From positions 1 through 43,655 of the IMG/VR virus record IMGVR_UViG_3300020152_000035: DNA of 43,655 nucleotides; one strand, given 5' to 3'. Positions 37,513-43,655 of the stretch are shown here, in pieces (within the stretch, counting starts at the first letter, position 1; every line of letters begins with the position of its first letter). This DNA comes from a virus. The position numbers and the translations under genes are program-made. The notes beneath the pieces were generated by a model. That model saw only the letters and a list, made by a program, of their open reading frames with translations, was not told where the DNA came from and ran no database searches.

Positions 37513-37763
37513 TGGAGATCCGCCCGGAGCGCGACGACCTGAGCAGCACGACCACCAATCGGGAGACGGTCACGCGCGTCGTTTTTGGCCTCGAGGTGAT
37601 CACGGACTCGCCCGATGAGGCGTACGCGATGGCCGAGAAGTTCGTCGCGTACCTGCTCGCGCACAAAGAGCGAGGACATCCCGAGTTGGTGCGGATCAAG
37701 CCCTGCCTCGGGGCGAAGCGAGCGACTGAGGTCTACCAGGTGGGCGGGAGGACGCAGCAGTGA
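37512..37763 (+). CDS. 83-residue unknown protein
   Basis: ATG 37512 forms TGATG with the upstream gene. TVTRVVFGLEVITDSPDEAY, then AMAEKFVAYLLAHKERG suggest an alpha/beta fold. The end is basic. No family recognised. It ends in GTGA with the zinc-ribbon gene. Confidence 0.5.
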   Translation: MEIRPERDDLSSTTTNRETVTRVVFGLEVITDSPDEAYAMAEKFVAYLLAHKERGHPELVRIKPCLGAKRATEVYQVGGRTQQ

Positions 37764-37960
37764 GCCCCCGACGTCGTCGAGCAATGGAGAAGCCGATCAT
37801 CGCGCGTGGGGCTGTGTGTCCGCGCTGTCACGGGAAGGCGACGCACGCAGTAGCAGGCGAGCACGTAGCACGCGCGTGGAAGTGCGCGGCGTGTGGCGAA
37901 ACCTGGCTGGAGAGGGATGCAAAGCCGGTGCTGGATGACCCGTGGTGGAACGCAGGATGA
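37760..37960 (+). CDS. zinc-ribbon protein
   Basis: A 66-residue protein from GTG 37760. CPRCHGKATH and CAACGETWLERD form a two-CxxC zinc ribbon with a basic N-terminus. Such ribbons bind DNA, RNA or partner enzymes. It lies directly before the nuclease gene. Confidence 0.6.
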   Translation: MSPRRRRAMEKPIIARGAVCPRCHGKATHAVAGEHVARAWKCAACGETWLERDAKPVLDDPWWNAG

Positions 37961-38442
37961 CAGAGAGCGCACTCGAGGCGGAGCTCGCGTTCCACATGCG
38001 CGCACTCAACCTCCCGGAGCCGGTGCGCGAGCTGCGGTTCATGCCGCGCTGCTGCAAGCACGTCGAGGCGGTACACGACGATGATCGCTGTCGGGGCTGT
38101 GTTGTCCAATGCGAGGAGGACGGTCGTGCAGGACGCTCCGCGCGCTGCTACTGCGCGCACATGTTCGATCGTGGGAGGCTCTGGCGCTTCGACTTCGCGT
38201 GGCCGGACCGGATGATCGCGGTCGAGGTGGACGGCGGGACGTGGACGGGTGGCCGTCACGTGCGACCAGCGGGCTACCAGAAGGACGCCGAGAAACTCAA
38301 CGCGGCTGCGCTCAAAGGCTGGACGGTGCTCAGGTACGACCGCATCCAGGTCAAGTCGGGCGTGGCACTGAACGAGATCGAGAAAGCACTGCGGCTCCCC
38401 TCTCCCTCTACAGACTCTGAACAGCAGGAGGCCCAAGCGTGA
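37957..38442 (+). CDS. VSR/DUF559-like endonuclease with Cys-rich insert
   Basis: A 161-residue protein. After a helix (LEAELAFHMRALNLP) comes a Cys/His cluster, CCKHVEAVHDDDRCRGC to CYCAH, probably zinc-binding. The PD-(D/E)xK core follows: RFDFAWPDRMIAVEVDGGTW with Asp and the E-V-D pair, GYQKDAEKLNAAALKGWTVLR. This is the VSR/DUF559 plan used for phage resolvases and repair nucleases; no RusA or RuvC gene is seen, so it may resolve replication intermediates. Confidence 0.72.
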   Translation: MTESALEAELAFHMRALNLPEPVRELRFMPRCCKHVEAVHDDDRCRGCVVQCEEDGRAGRSARCYCAHMFDRGRLWRFDFAWPDRMIAVEVDGGTWTGGRHVRPAGYQKDAEKLNAAALKGWTVLRYDRIQVKSGVALNEIEKALRLPSPSTDSEQQEAQA

Positions 38443-38819
38443 AGGCAGTCAAAGTCAGCAGGCCGCGCAAGTCGATTGAGGAGCAGCTGTTCGACGCGCT
38501 GGGAGAGGAGTGGTGCGGCAATACCACGCCGCCCGGTGATCATCTGGGCTTTCGTCTTCGCGACTATGGCGTCGAGGGTGGGCGCGAGTCCTACTACTAC
38601 GTCGGCACCAGTAACGACGGCTTCGAGTTGTGGCTGGGCACGAATAGCAAGTGGGACACGTTCATGAACGCGCGCGAGGCCCGCAGGCTGGCGTGGTTCA
38701 TCCTGTGGCGCTGGTGGGCGCGCGGGACGTGGTTCGGGCTGAGACGCGCCATCTGGTATCGCCTGCTGCATCGCCGCATCAACCGCTGGGCGCGCGCAGT
38801 GAGGTCGCCACATGACTAA
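38439..38819 (+). CDS. unknown protein with basic aromatic C-terminus
   Basis: A 126-residue protein from GTG 38439. Middle: YGVEGGRESYYYVGTSNDGFELWLG. C-terminus: ARRLAWFILWRWWARG, WFGLRRAIWYRLLHRRI, Trp/Arg-rich, amphipathic, perhaps membrane-binding. Function is unknown. Ends 8 bases into the next gene. Confidence 0.5.
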   Translation: MKAVKVSRPRKSIEEQLFDALGEEWCGNTTPPGDHLGFRLRDYGVEGGRESYYYVGTSNDGFELWLGTNSKWDTFMNAREARRLAWFILWRWWARGTWFGLRRAIWYRLLHRRINRWARAVRSPHD

Positions 38820-39567
38820 CCCCGTTTCCGATATGGAGCAGGAGCGCGCGCGGAACTGGTGCCGGAGTTGTGGCGCGACCGCCCTCGGCACGTTCGATGG
38901 CAGCCCGCTGACTCACTGCGGATTCTGTGGTGCGCCCCTCCCCGCCTTCTCCCCCATCGATGAGGTAGCCGAAGGAGCACGAGGCGTGACCGAGCACGAG
39001 TTGAAGTGCTGGCCCGAGTTCATGGATGACGTGCTAGACGGCTCCAAAACGTTCGAGGTGCGCCGTGACGATCGCGGGTTCGCGGTGGGCGATCGGCTCA
39101 AACTCGTCGAGTGGGAGCCGCTGAACGGTCTCTTCGGAGGCCGTCAGACAACCGTGGAGGTTACGTACGTCCTCAAGGCGGACGAGTGCCAAGCGTTCGG
39201 TTCACCGCTCGCGGACGGCTACGTCGTCATGGGGATTCGCCCGCTCCAACCCGCCCCTCTCCAGTTAGAGCCCTTGAACGATGAGCAGGAGCGCATCTAT
39301 GAGCGGCTCATGGAAGGCGCGCGTCCAGTAGAGCCCTCAGTCGAGGAAGCACGCGGGTATGTGCTCGCGTACTACTTCATGGGGCGCGAAGGGGCGGACA
39401 ACCTCGAAGCTCTCGAAGCCGCACTGGACCGCTACGACCGTGCTATCCGCCGTTCAGTAGAGGCCGAAGTGCGCGAGTCGATTCACAGCGGAGCGCCCGC
39501 CTACGTGTGGCCGTTCGTGGACGCCGCCCTAGCAGCTCTTGAGCAGGAGGGGGAAGGGGCCAAATGA
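38812..39567 (+). CDS. zinc ribbon plus DUF3850-like (PUA/ASCH fold) protein
   Basis: A 251-residue protein. Residues about 17-42 hold CRSCG...CGFCG, a zinc ribbon. Residues about 61-145 match DUF3850: HELKCWPEFMDDVLDGSKTF, EVRRDDRGFAVGD, VTYVLKADECQ, YVVMGI. That fold relates to ASCH/PUA RNA-binding domains. The last 100 residues are helical. Possible role in RNA binding or translation control; unproven. Confidence 0.65.
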   Translation: MTNPVSDMEQERARNWCRSCGATALGTFDGSPLTHCGFCGAPLPAFSPIDEVAEGARGVTEHELKCWPEFMDDVLDGSKTFEVRRDDRGFAVGDRLKLVEWEPLNGLFGGRQTTVEVTYVLKADECQAFGSPLADGYVVMGIRPLQPAPLQLEPLNDEQERIYERLMEGARPVEPSVEEARGYVLAYYFMGREGADNLEALEAALDRYDRAIRRSVEAEVRESIHSGAPAYVWPFVDAALAALEQEGEGAK

Positions 39568-39803
39568 CCAACGAGTTCGAGGCGGCGTTCCCGCCTGGCA
39601 CTCAAGTCAAGATTGACGCGCTAGAGGAGCAACTGCGCCTAGCGCGCGCTGACCGCGATTACTGGCATGAGGTCGCGTGGAAGGCGATGCACGAACTAGA
39701 CGAAATCGGCACGATTCAGAGCCGCGCCCGCTCGGGCATCTACAACGCGCTGACCCGCGAACCGTCATGGCAGGAGCGCATGGCTAGGCGGGTGCAGGGA
39801 TGA
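39564..39803 (+). CDS. coiled-coil small protein
   Basis: A 79-residue protein. VKIDALEEQLRLARADRDYW is a short coiled coil with an EVAWKAMHELDEI helix. ATGA overlap at both ends. No family recognised. Confidence 0.5.
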   Translation: MTNEFEAAFPPGTQVKIDALEEQLRLARADRDYWHEVAWKAMHELDEIGTIQSRARSGIYNALTREPSWQERMARRVQG

Positions 39804-40666
39804 AAGAACAGGTAGAGGCGCGAGACGCGGGCCGGCAGTGGCACTTGGAGCACACGTCCGTACCACCGTACGCGAACAGTCCATTCGTGGCGGCATTCGA
39901 GGCGGGGGCTGAGTGGGAACGCTCGCGCTCCATCCTAGCCGCCCGCTCTAGCCAGGATGAGGAGACGCTGCTGCTGCATCGGTGCGCTGAATGCGGGCTT
40001 ACCGTTGTCGAGTTGAGTACGGGCAACTGGTCGCACTCGTCCTCCGATTGGGCCGTCTATAACGCGGCGCTCGCTCACAAGGCTGTCCCCGAGGACGACG
40101 TTCGGTTGCGCTCCGCCGCCTCCACTCCCACCCCGACAGACGCAGGGGCGCAGGAGCGATGCGCGTTCGTTGGTGACATTCTCGGATTCGGCGTGCGCGT
40201 CTGCGGCTTTACGCGCGGCGGAAACGTTCACGAGGCTGACGGCTGTGCAGGGTGCGGCGTGATGCACCGTCGTGAGTTCCACCACGCTTTCACGCCCCAG
40301 CAGGCAGACGCAGGGGCGGACGATGCGCAACTACTTGAGATGCGACGCAGGCTCACGACCGGCCACGCGGAAGGCCGCGAATGGGTGCCCGGTGTTGACT
40401 GGCGTGAGTTGGCGCGATTCGAGGCCCTTGTCCGCGCCCGCGAGCAGGCTTCACATGCTGCTCTAACGCTAGCGGTGAATCAGGCGTGGGAGTGCGCGCG
40501 TGACCGCCTAGCAGACTGCCCAGACACACCGATGCGCGTAGACGAGATGAACGAACGTGAGTACGGGGTGTTCTTAGCCGCAGCGCACGCATTGGGCGCT
40601 CTCACATTTATCGAGGAGCATTTGCGCGCCGCCCTATCAGAGTCAACTCAGGAGGCCAAGCAGTGA
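39800..40666 (+). CDS. 288-residue unknown protein with zinc sites
   Basis: ATG 39800 overlaps the previous stop. Motifs: HRCAECGLTVVEL (CxxC), then CGFTRGGNVHEADGCAGCGV, MHRREFHHAF, a possible zinc-binding cluster. The last 100 residues are helical. Sequences at 40110 and 40300 share a short PT/Q-DAGA motif (TPTPTDAGAQ and QADAGADD). No function assigned. Confidence 0.5.
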   Translation: MKEQVEARDAGRQWHLEHTSVPPYANSPFVAAFEAGAEWERSRSILAARSSQDEETLLLHRCAECGLTVVELSTGNWSHSSSDWAVYNAALAHKAVPEDDVRLRSAASTPTPTDAGAQERCAFVGDILGFGVRVCGFTRGGNVHEADGCAGCGVMHRREFHHAFTPQQADAGADDAQLLEMRRRLTTGHAEGREWVPGVDWRELARFEALVRAREQASHAALTLAVNQAWECARDRLADCPDTPMRVDEMNEREYGVFLAAAHALGALTFIEEHLRAALSESTQEAKQ

Positions 40667-40908
40667 GCGAGGGCAGCGCGGAAACAGTCGAGTACCGCAT
40701 GGTGGAGTCGTGGCCGGGCATGTGGGCTGTGATGTGGACGTACCGCACCGAGTTCGGCTACCCGTCTCGGACGTTCCAAGTCCCGATTCAAGGCGAGGAC
40801 ATGGCGCGCGCATGGAAGTCTCGCCTGGAAACAGACGAAATCTGGCGAGGGCAGGTGGAATACGGCCTGATCGCCTCGGGCCAGGTGCAAGGCTGGTCAG
40901 CCGCATGA
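40663..40908 (+). CDS. 81-residue unknown protein
   Basis: From GTG 40663, overlapping the previous stop. YRMVESWPGMWAVMWTYRTEF and EIWRGQVEYGLIASGQ suggest a beta-rich small protein. The 28 bases that follow (to 40936) hold a Shine-Dalgarno for the next gene. Confidence 0.45.
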   Translation: MSEGSAETVEYRMVESWPGMWAVMWTYRTEFGYPSRTFQVPIQGEDMARAWKSRLETDEIWRGQVEYGLIASGQVQGWSAA

Positions 40909-40936
40909 CCGCCGAGTCAACTCAGGGAGGGGAAGC

Positions 40937-41173
40937 ATGAGCGGAAGTCGCGCGCCGAGTAAGCGTCGTCAGAGGCTCGCCCTGACGCTCCCGTCGTTCG
41001 TTTTGTGGGGTGATGGGCTAGACCTCAGTTCGTGCCCGTACTACAGAGGCGAAGGAAAGTGCGAGTCGGGCTGCTACTCGGAGCCGTCGTGCATTACTGA
41101 TCGCCCGCTCAAGGGGTGGCCGTCGGAACGAACGCGCCACACTCGCTCGTCTCAGCAAGGAGGGCAGGCGTAA
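40937..41173 (+). CDS. 78-residue Cys-containing unknown protein
   Basis: ATG 40937 has GGGAGGGGAAGC upstream. LALTLPSFVLWGDGL and CPYYRGEGKCESGCYSEPSC, with four Cys, suggest one zinc site or disulfide cluster. C-terminus is Arg-rich. TAATG coupling to the next gene. Confidence 0.5.
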   Translation: MSGSRAPSKRRQRLALTLPSFVLWGDGLDLSSCPYYRGEGKCESGCYSEPSCITDRPLKGWPSERTRHTRSSQQGGQA

Positions 41174-41433
41174 TGGCGGACAGGGCCGTATGCGGATGGT
41201 GCTCACATGACATGCAGCCAGCGGAGGCGGTAGCCCGCCCTTCATTCGGTCCGCTCTTGCGCCTCAAGGCGTGGGACTGCGCCGAGTGCGGCGAGGCGCG
41301 TATCGAGGACTCGAACATATTCCGCCGCGCCCTGTGGTGGCTATTCAACGGAGATTGCGCGTTCGAGGGCGAACTGCACCGCCTGCCCGTTCCCTCACCA
41401 ACCACCACGGAGGGAGGGGCCGGTAATGGCTGA
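41173..41433 (+). CDS. zinc-ribbon protein, 86 residues
   Basis: ATG 41173 overlaps the preceding TAA. CGWCSHDM and CAECGEARIED form a two-CxxC ribbon; the RRALWWLFNGDC segment is hydrophobic. Ends 8 bases inside the next gene. Unknown role. Confidence 0.5.
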   Translation: MADRAVCGWCSHDMQPAEAVARPSFGPLLRLKAWDCAECGEARIEDSNIFRRALWWLFNGDCAFEGELHRLPVPSPTTTEGGAGNG

Positions 41434-41734
41434 CGTAGTGCATGGGCGCTTTCGCGGGCCTTTTCCTATGCGCTGGTTGAACTTGGACGAGCGCGTTGGC
41501 TCGGCGGGCGAAGGGATGGCGGAAAGCGCGCGCGCGTCTGAATGCCCTCATCACCCGCTGGGTGAGTACCGCGAGTGTCACCACGTCGGCAAGGACTTCG
41601 TGGCGGTCTACTGGGACAAGCGCTTCAAGTGCTGGGTGAGCACGGCAGGGACAATCGGCAAGCGCGGCTCAATCAGCGGACGCGCCGACACCGAGTTGCC
41701 GTACATGCTCGCCCGTCTGCGAGGTGCAGCGTGA
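41426..41734 (+). CDS. 102-residue unknown protein with CxxH sites
   Basis: ATG 41426. HGRFRGPFPMRWLN begins the protein; CPHHPLGEYRECHHVGKDFV suggests zinc binding; the end is FKCWVSTAGTIGKRG. GTGA overlap with the next gene. Unknown role. Confidence 0.45.
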   Translation: MADVVHGRFRGPFPMRWLNLDERVGSAGEGMAESARASECPHHPLGEYRECHHVGKDFVAVYWDKRFKCWVSTAGTIGKRGSISGRADTELPYMLARLRGAA

Positions 41735-41940
41735 CCACGATCCCACTTACTCCACCACTCACCCTATGGGAGTTAGCAGATCAACTCGCGCGCGCCTTAG
41801 ACAGGAACGCGTGCGTCCGGCCGCTCTGCAAGGGGCGGTACTTCCACGGTGTCTGTCACCTCTGCGCGCGACCGAAGCCGCGTGACGCACGACGCATCTC
41901 GCGCGGTCACGGCGCGCCCCGGACAAAGGATCTCCGCTAG
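41731..41940 (+). CDS. 69-residue Cys-rich basic protein
   Basis: GTG 41731 overlaps the upstream stop. LTLWELADQLARALDRNACVR is helical; CVRPLCKGRYFHGVCHLC gives a zinc knuckle; the end is Arg-rich. Probably nucleic-acid binding. Last gene before the 75-base gap with a palindrome. Confidence 0.45.
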   Translation: MTTIPLTPPLTLWELADQLARALDRNACVRPLCKGRYFHGVCHLCARPKPRDARRISRGHGAPRTKDLR

Positions 41941-41956
41941 CGGACTTGCTTGTTTA

Positions 41957-41975
41957 GTGCAGGCGGATTCTGCAC
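41957..41975. promoter_or_regulatory. palindrome GTGCAG-N7-CTGCAC upstream of the last operon
   Basis: A perfect 6-7-6 inverted repeat in the 41941-42015 gap, the same geometry as the immunity operators but different half-sites. It is a candidate regulator site for the ParB-like gene. No convincing -35/-10 pair was found nearby. Confidence 0.5.
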
Positions 41976-42015
41976 GTTATCTACATCGACTCCTCCCCTG
42001 TCGAAGGACTTCGAT

Positions 42016-42588
42016 GTGACGACTGCGGTCGTACTCCTGAACGAAGCCGAAGCGAGATCGGCGATTGCGGCGATCCGCGAGGCGATGGAAAGCAGCATCG
42101 ACTCGTTCGACCGGGCGATGGCGCTCGCGCGAGGGTTTGAGCAGGGCGAGGGATATCGCGCCCTCGGCTACCGCTCAATGGGCGCCTGCCTCGCGAACGA
42201 GCTCGCGCTGAGCCGAAGCCGCGCGTACCAGCTCATCGACCAGATGAAGGCCAGCATCCTCATCTCCGAGGAGACGGGCGAGCCGCCGGCGAAAGTGCCT
42301 GTGCGCCGCGCGCGCGAGGTCATCGCGCCAACCGCGCCGCAAGAGCCGACAGAAGCAGAAGTGTCCAACAGTTGGACAGTTGAGCAGCCGGAGTCACCCG
42401 CTCCAGCGCGCCCTGCTCCCATCCAGCATGTGCGCAATGGCGCCGACGCCTTCCCTGCAGATTCGTTCGACACGGACGAGGCGATTTACGAGTGCGGCCA
42501 TTGCAGCAAGCAGCCGACGACGCTGGCCGAGATGCTGCGCCGTGGCTGCCTATCAGTGGCGCGCGCCCAGCAGGAGCCGTGGGACTGA
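42016..42588 (+). CDS. ParB/KorB-like DNA-binding protein (putative)
   Basis: A 190-residue protein. GTG 42016 has GAAGGA six bases upstream; the TTG 41950 start would read through the palindrome and is less likely. Residues about 10-85 are helical with a helix-turn-helix: LARGFEQGEGYRALGYRSMG, LANELALSRSRAYQLIDQM. The central part is Pro/Glu-rich, and the end carries CGHCSKQPTTLAEMLRRGC. Possibly a regulator or segregation-type protein binding the upstream palindrome. Confidence 0.55.
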   Translation: MTTAVVLLNEAEARSAIAAIREAMESSIDSFDRAMALARGFEQGEGYRALGYRSMGACLANELALSRSRAYQLIDQMKASILISEETGEPPAKVPVRRAREVIAPTAPQEPTEAEVSNSWTVEQPESPAPARPAPIQHVRNGADAFPADSFDTDEAIYECGHCSKQPTTLAEMLRRGCLSVARAQQEPWD

Positions 42589-42989
42589 TGCCTACCAACA
42601 AGCGCCGCAAGCACGACGGATTGCCGTGCCTCGCTTGCCGCGAGCATGGTCAGCGCCCCAAGTACATAGAGCGCGTGCCGAGCATCGTGTTCTACCCGCC
42701 TATCGGGATGCCAGGACGCCCCACGATCGAGGGGCATCGCCTATCCGCTGAACACATGGCAGGGCAGGCGCTGCACTTCGGCTTCGCTCAGACGATGAAG
42801 GACTACCAGCTCACGAATGCAGAGCTTCTGGTGGCCTGCTGGTGGGCTGGTCAGTACGGCCCGCGCCGATTCAAGCGTGCATGGGCTGACTGGTCGCAGG
42901 TTGCAGGATGGCATCTCTGGTACTCGTGCGAGAACGCGCCGCAACCCGCCCACTCTGAGCGACATAGAAGAACTGGGGGTGCTGCATGA
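42588..42989 (+). CDS. 133-residue unknown protein
   Basis: ATG 42588 forms TGATG with the ParB-like gene. CLACREHGQRPKYIERVPSI suggests a zinc site; LSAEHMAGQALHFGFAQTMK and YQLTNAELLVACWWAGQYG are helical. No family recognised. Overlaps the next start (ATGA). Confidence 0.5.
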   Translation: MPTNKRRKHDGLPCLACREHGQRPKYIERVPSIVFYPPIGMPGRPTIEGHRLSAEHMAGQALHFGFAQTMKDYQLTNAELLVACWWAGQYGPRRFKRAWADWSQVAGWHLWYSCENAPQPAHSERHRRTGGAA

Positions 42990-43189
42990 CAGCACAACCT
43001 GAGCACAGTGGCGTTCGACGCCTGCTGGACGAGCTAAGTGCGCGCCCCAGCAGCGGCTACACGCCATACGTCACCAACGAGGATGGTATGCCTGTTTACG
43101 TGCAGACACCCTCTGTAGGTGGCTTCGGCACCATCCGCGTTCCGTGGCGAGGCTCTCCTCAAAGTCAGGACGAATCGCCTAATGCCTAG
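42986..43189 (+). CDS. 67-residue unknown protein
   Basis: ATG 42986. VRRLLDELSARPSSGYTPYV, then PVYVQTPSVGGFGTIRVPW. Probably a small beta protein. It overlaps the HNH start by 8 bases. Function unknown. Confidence 0.45.
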   Translation: MTAQPEHSGVRRLLDELSARPSSGYTPYVTNEDGMPVYVQTPSVGGFGTIRVPWRGSPQSQDESPNA

Positions 43190-43442
43190 CACTACTCAAC
43201 GAGGCTACGGCTCACGCCATCAGCAGACACGCCGAGCACTGCTGCCTCGTGCCATCGGTACTCCATGCTCACGTTGCGGTGAGCCGATGCGCGCAGACCA
43301 ACCGCTCGACCTCGACCACACCGACGATCGACGTGGCTATCTCGGGTTCAGCCACGCTGAATGCAACCGGAGAGCAGCGGGCTACAAGGCGACAGGCGCA
43401 GGAGCATCGAGTCCAGCACCAAAGGGACAGACCAAGTGGTGA
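43182..43442 (+). CDS. HNH endonuclease near the genome end
   Basis: An 86-residue HNH protein: YGSRHQQTRRALLPRAIGTPC, CSRCGEPM, then LDLDHTDDRRGYLGFSHAECNRRA, giving the D-H...H..CN pattern. This type usually lies beside terminase genes; if the genome closes here, it sits just before the small terminase. It likely assists packaging-site cleavage. ATG 43182. Confidence 0.85.
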   Translation: MPSTTQRGYGSRHQQTRRALLPRAIGTPCSRCGEPMRADQPLDLDHTDDRRGYLGFSHAECNRRAAGYKATGAGASSPAPKGQTKW

Positions 43443-43606
43443 GTGAGCAGGAGCGCGAGATCAACCCATTGGTGCGTATCGAGATGAAACTCGACGCGCT
43501 GCTCTACGCCGACTCGCTGGCGATAGCGCGCTATCGAGGGATGCTCGCGGAACGCGATGCTCAGACGCTCACCGCCCTGGTACGAGATGAGCAGCCGCGA
43601 TGGTGA
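43439..43606 (+). CDS. 55-residue unknown protein
   Basis: GTG 43439 overlaps the HNH stop. EREINPLVRIEMKLDALLYA is helical, followed by LAIARYRGMLAERDAQ. No family recognised. It is the last gene before the terminal non-coding stretch. Confidence 0.45.
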   Translation: MSEQEREINPLVRIEMKLDALLYADSLAIARYRGMLAERDAQTLTALVRDEQPRW

Positions 43607-43655
43607 CATACCCCGGGGGGGATAAAAAGTTCAGCGGGATTGAGGTCTTCCAGAC
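43607..43655. other. terminal non-coding stretch, possible cos/pac side
   Basis: A 49-base gap with CCCCGGGGGGG (43613-43623) followed by an A-run. Together with the G-rich hairpin at 11-35 it would form the junction if the genome is circular or cos-ended, between an HNH gene and the small terminase. No gene seen. Confidence 0.4.

Noticed and set aside
40905-40940. 11-codon frame between two small genes
   Set aside because: Too short to support; the stretch is better explained as the ribosome-binding region of the gene at 40937.

Overview
The window looks like an essentially complete genome of a temperate siphovirus (tailed dsDNA phage, about 43.7 kb). It is GC-rich, almost fully coding, and nearly all genes read rightward with ATGA, GTGA, TGATG or TAATG stop/start overlaps. 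The host cannot be named from the sequence. GC richness, many GTG starts, TANNNT-type -10 boxes placed 6-8 bases before start codons, and a sortase-like C-terminal signal on one protein all suggest a high-GC monoderm host (Actinomycetota or Chloroflexota). This is an inference.

Layout: 0-4.3 kb, packaging and portal (small terminase, HNH nuclease, large terminase, membrane peptide, HK97-type portal, three tiny genes). 4.3-9.1 kb, a promoter and folded leader, S49-type prohead protease, HK97-fold capsid with an N-terminal delta domain, decoration-like protein, connectors. 9.1-19.6 kb, tail: tube protein, two overlapping chaperone frames, tape measure, Dit-like protein, polysaccharide-lyase-like protein, further minor tail proteins. 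19.6-22 kb, coiled-coil and membrane proteins, amidase endolysin, holin. 22-26.6 kb, a second set of structural genes ending in a fibre-like protein with fifteen 21-residue repeats. 26.6-28.9 kb, lysogeny module: attP-like region, tyrosine integrase, leftward XRE-type repressor, divergent RHH and Cro-like genes with paired palindromic operators. 28.9-33.8 kb, small accessory genes, a lipoprotein transglycosylase-like ORF with a tRNA-Trp inside it, and a surface protein with a sortase-like tail. 33.8-38.4 kb, DNA metabolism: two conserved phage proteins flanked by two G-rich pentanucleotide arrays, a DnaA domain IV-like protein, Dam-type methyltransferase, replication-like protein, VSR/DUF559-like nuclease. 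38.4-43.6 kb, small zinc-ribbon and unknown genes, a ParB-like DNA-binding protein, and an HNH nuclease next to the genome end.

The genes form a standard lysis/lysogeny programme. Packaging, head and tail genes build the virion. Amidase and holin release it. Integrase, attP and repressor establish lysogeny. No DNA polymerase, helicase or primase is recognisable, so replication probably borrows host machinery, perhaps recruited by the DnaA-like protein.

The most unusual signals are: (1) two leftward HNH genes inserted at the 3' ends of tail genes with the same geometry: a CTAG giving a stop on both strands, a -10 box six bases before ATG, and an orphan copy of the target gene's last codons beyond the insert; (2) two pentanucleotide arrays starting with the same 10-mer and flanking one gene, next to the DnaA-like gene; (3) two copies of GTAACC-N7-GGTTAC around the immunity switch; (4) a tRNA-Trp nested in an open frame and a 5' half of a tRNA-Gln in the attP-like region; (5) a 12-residue capsid-like peptide in a small gene behind the portal.
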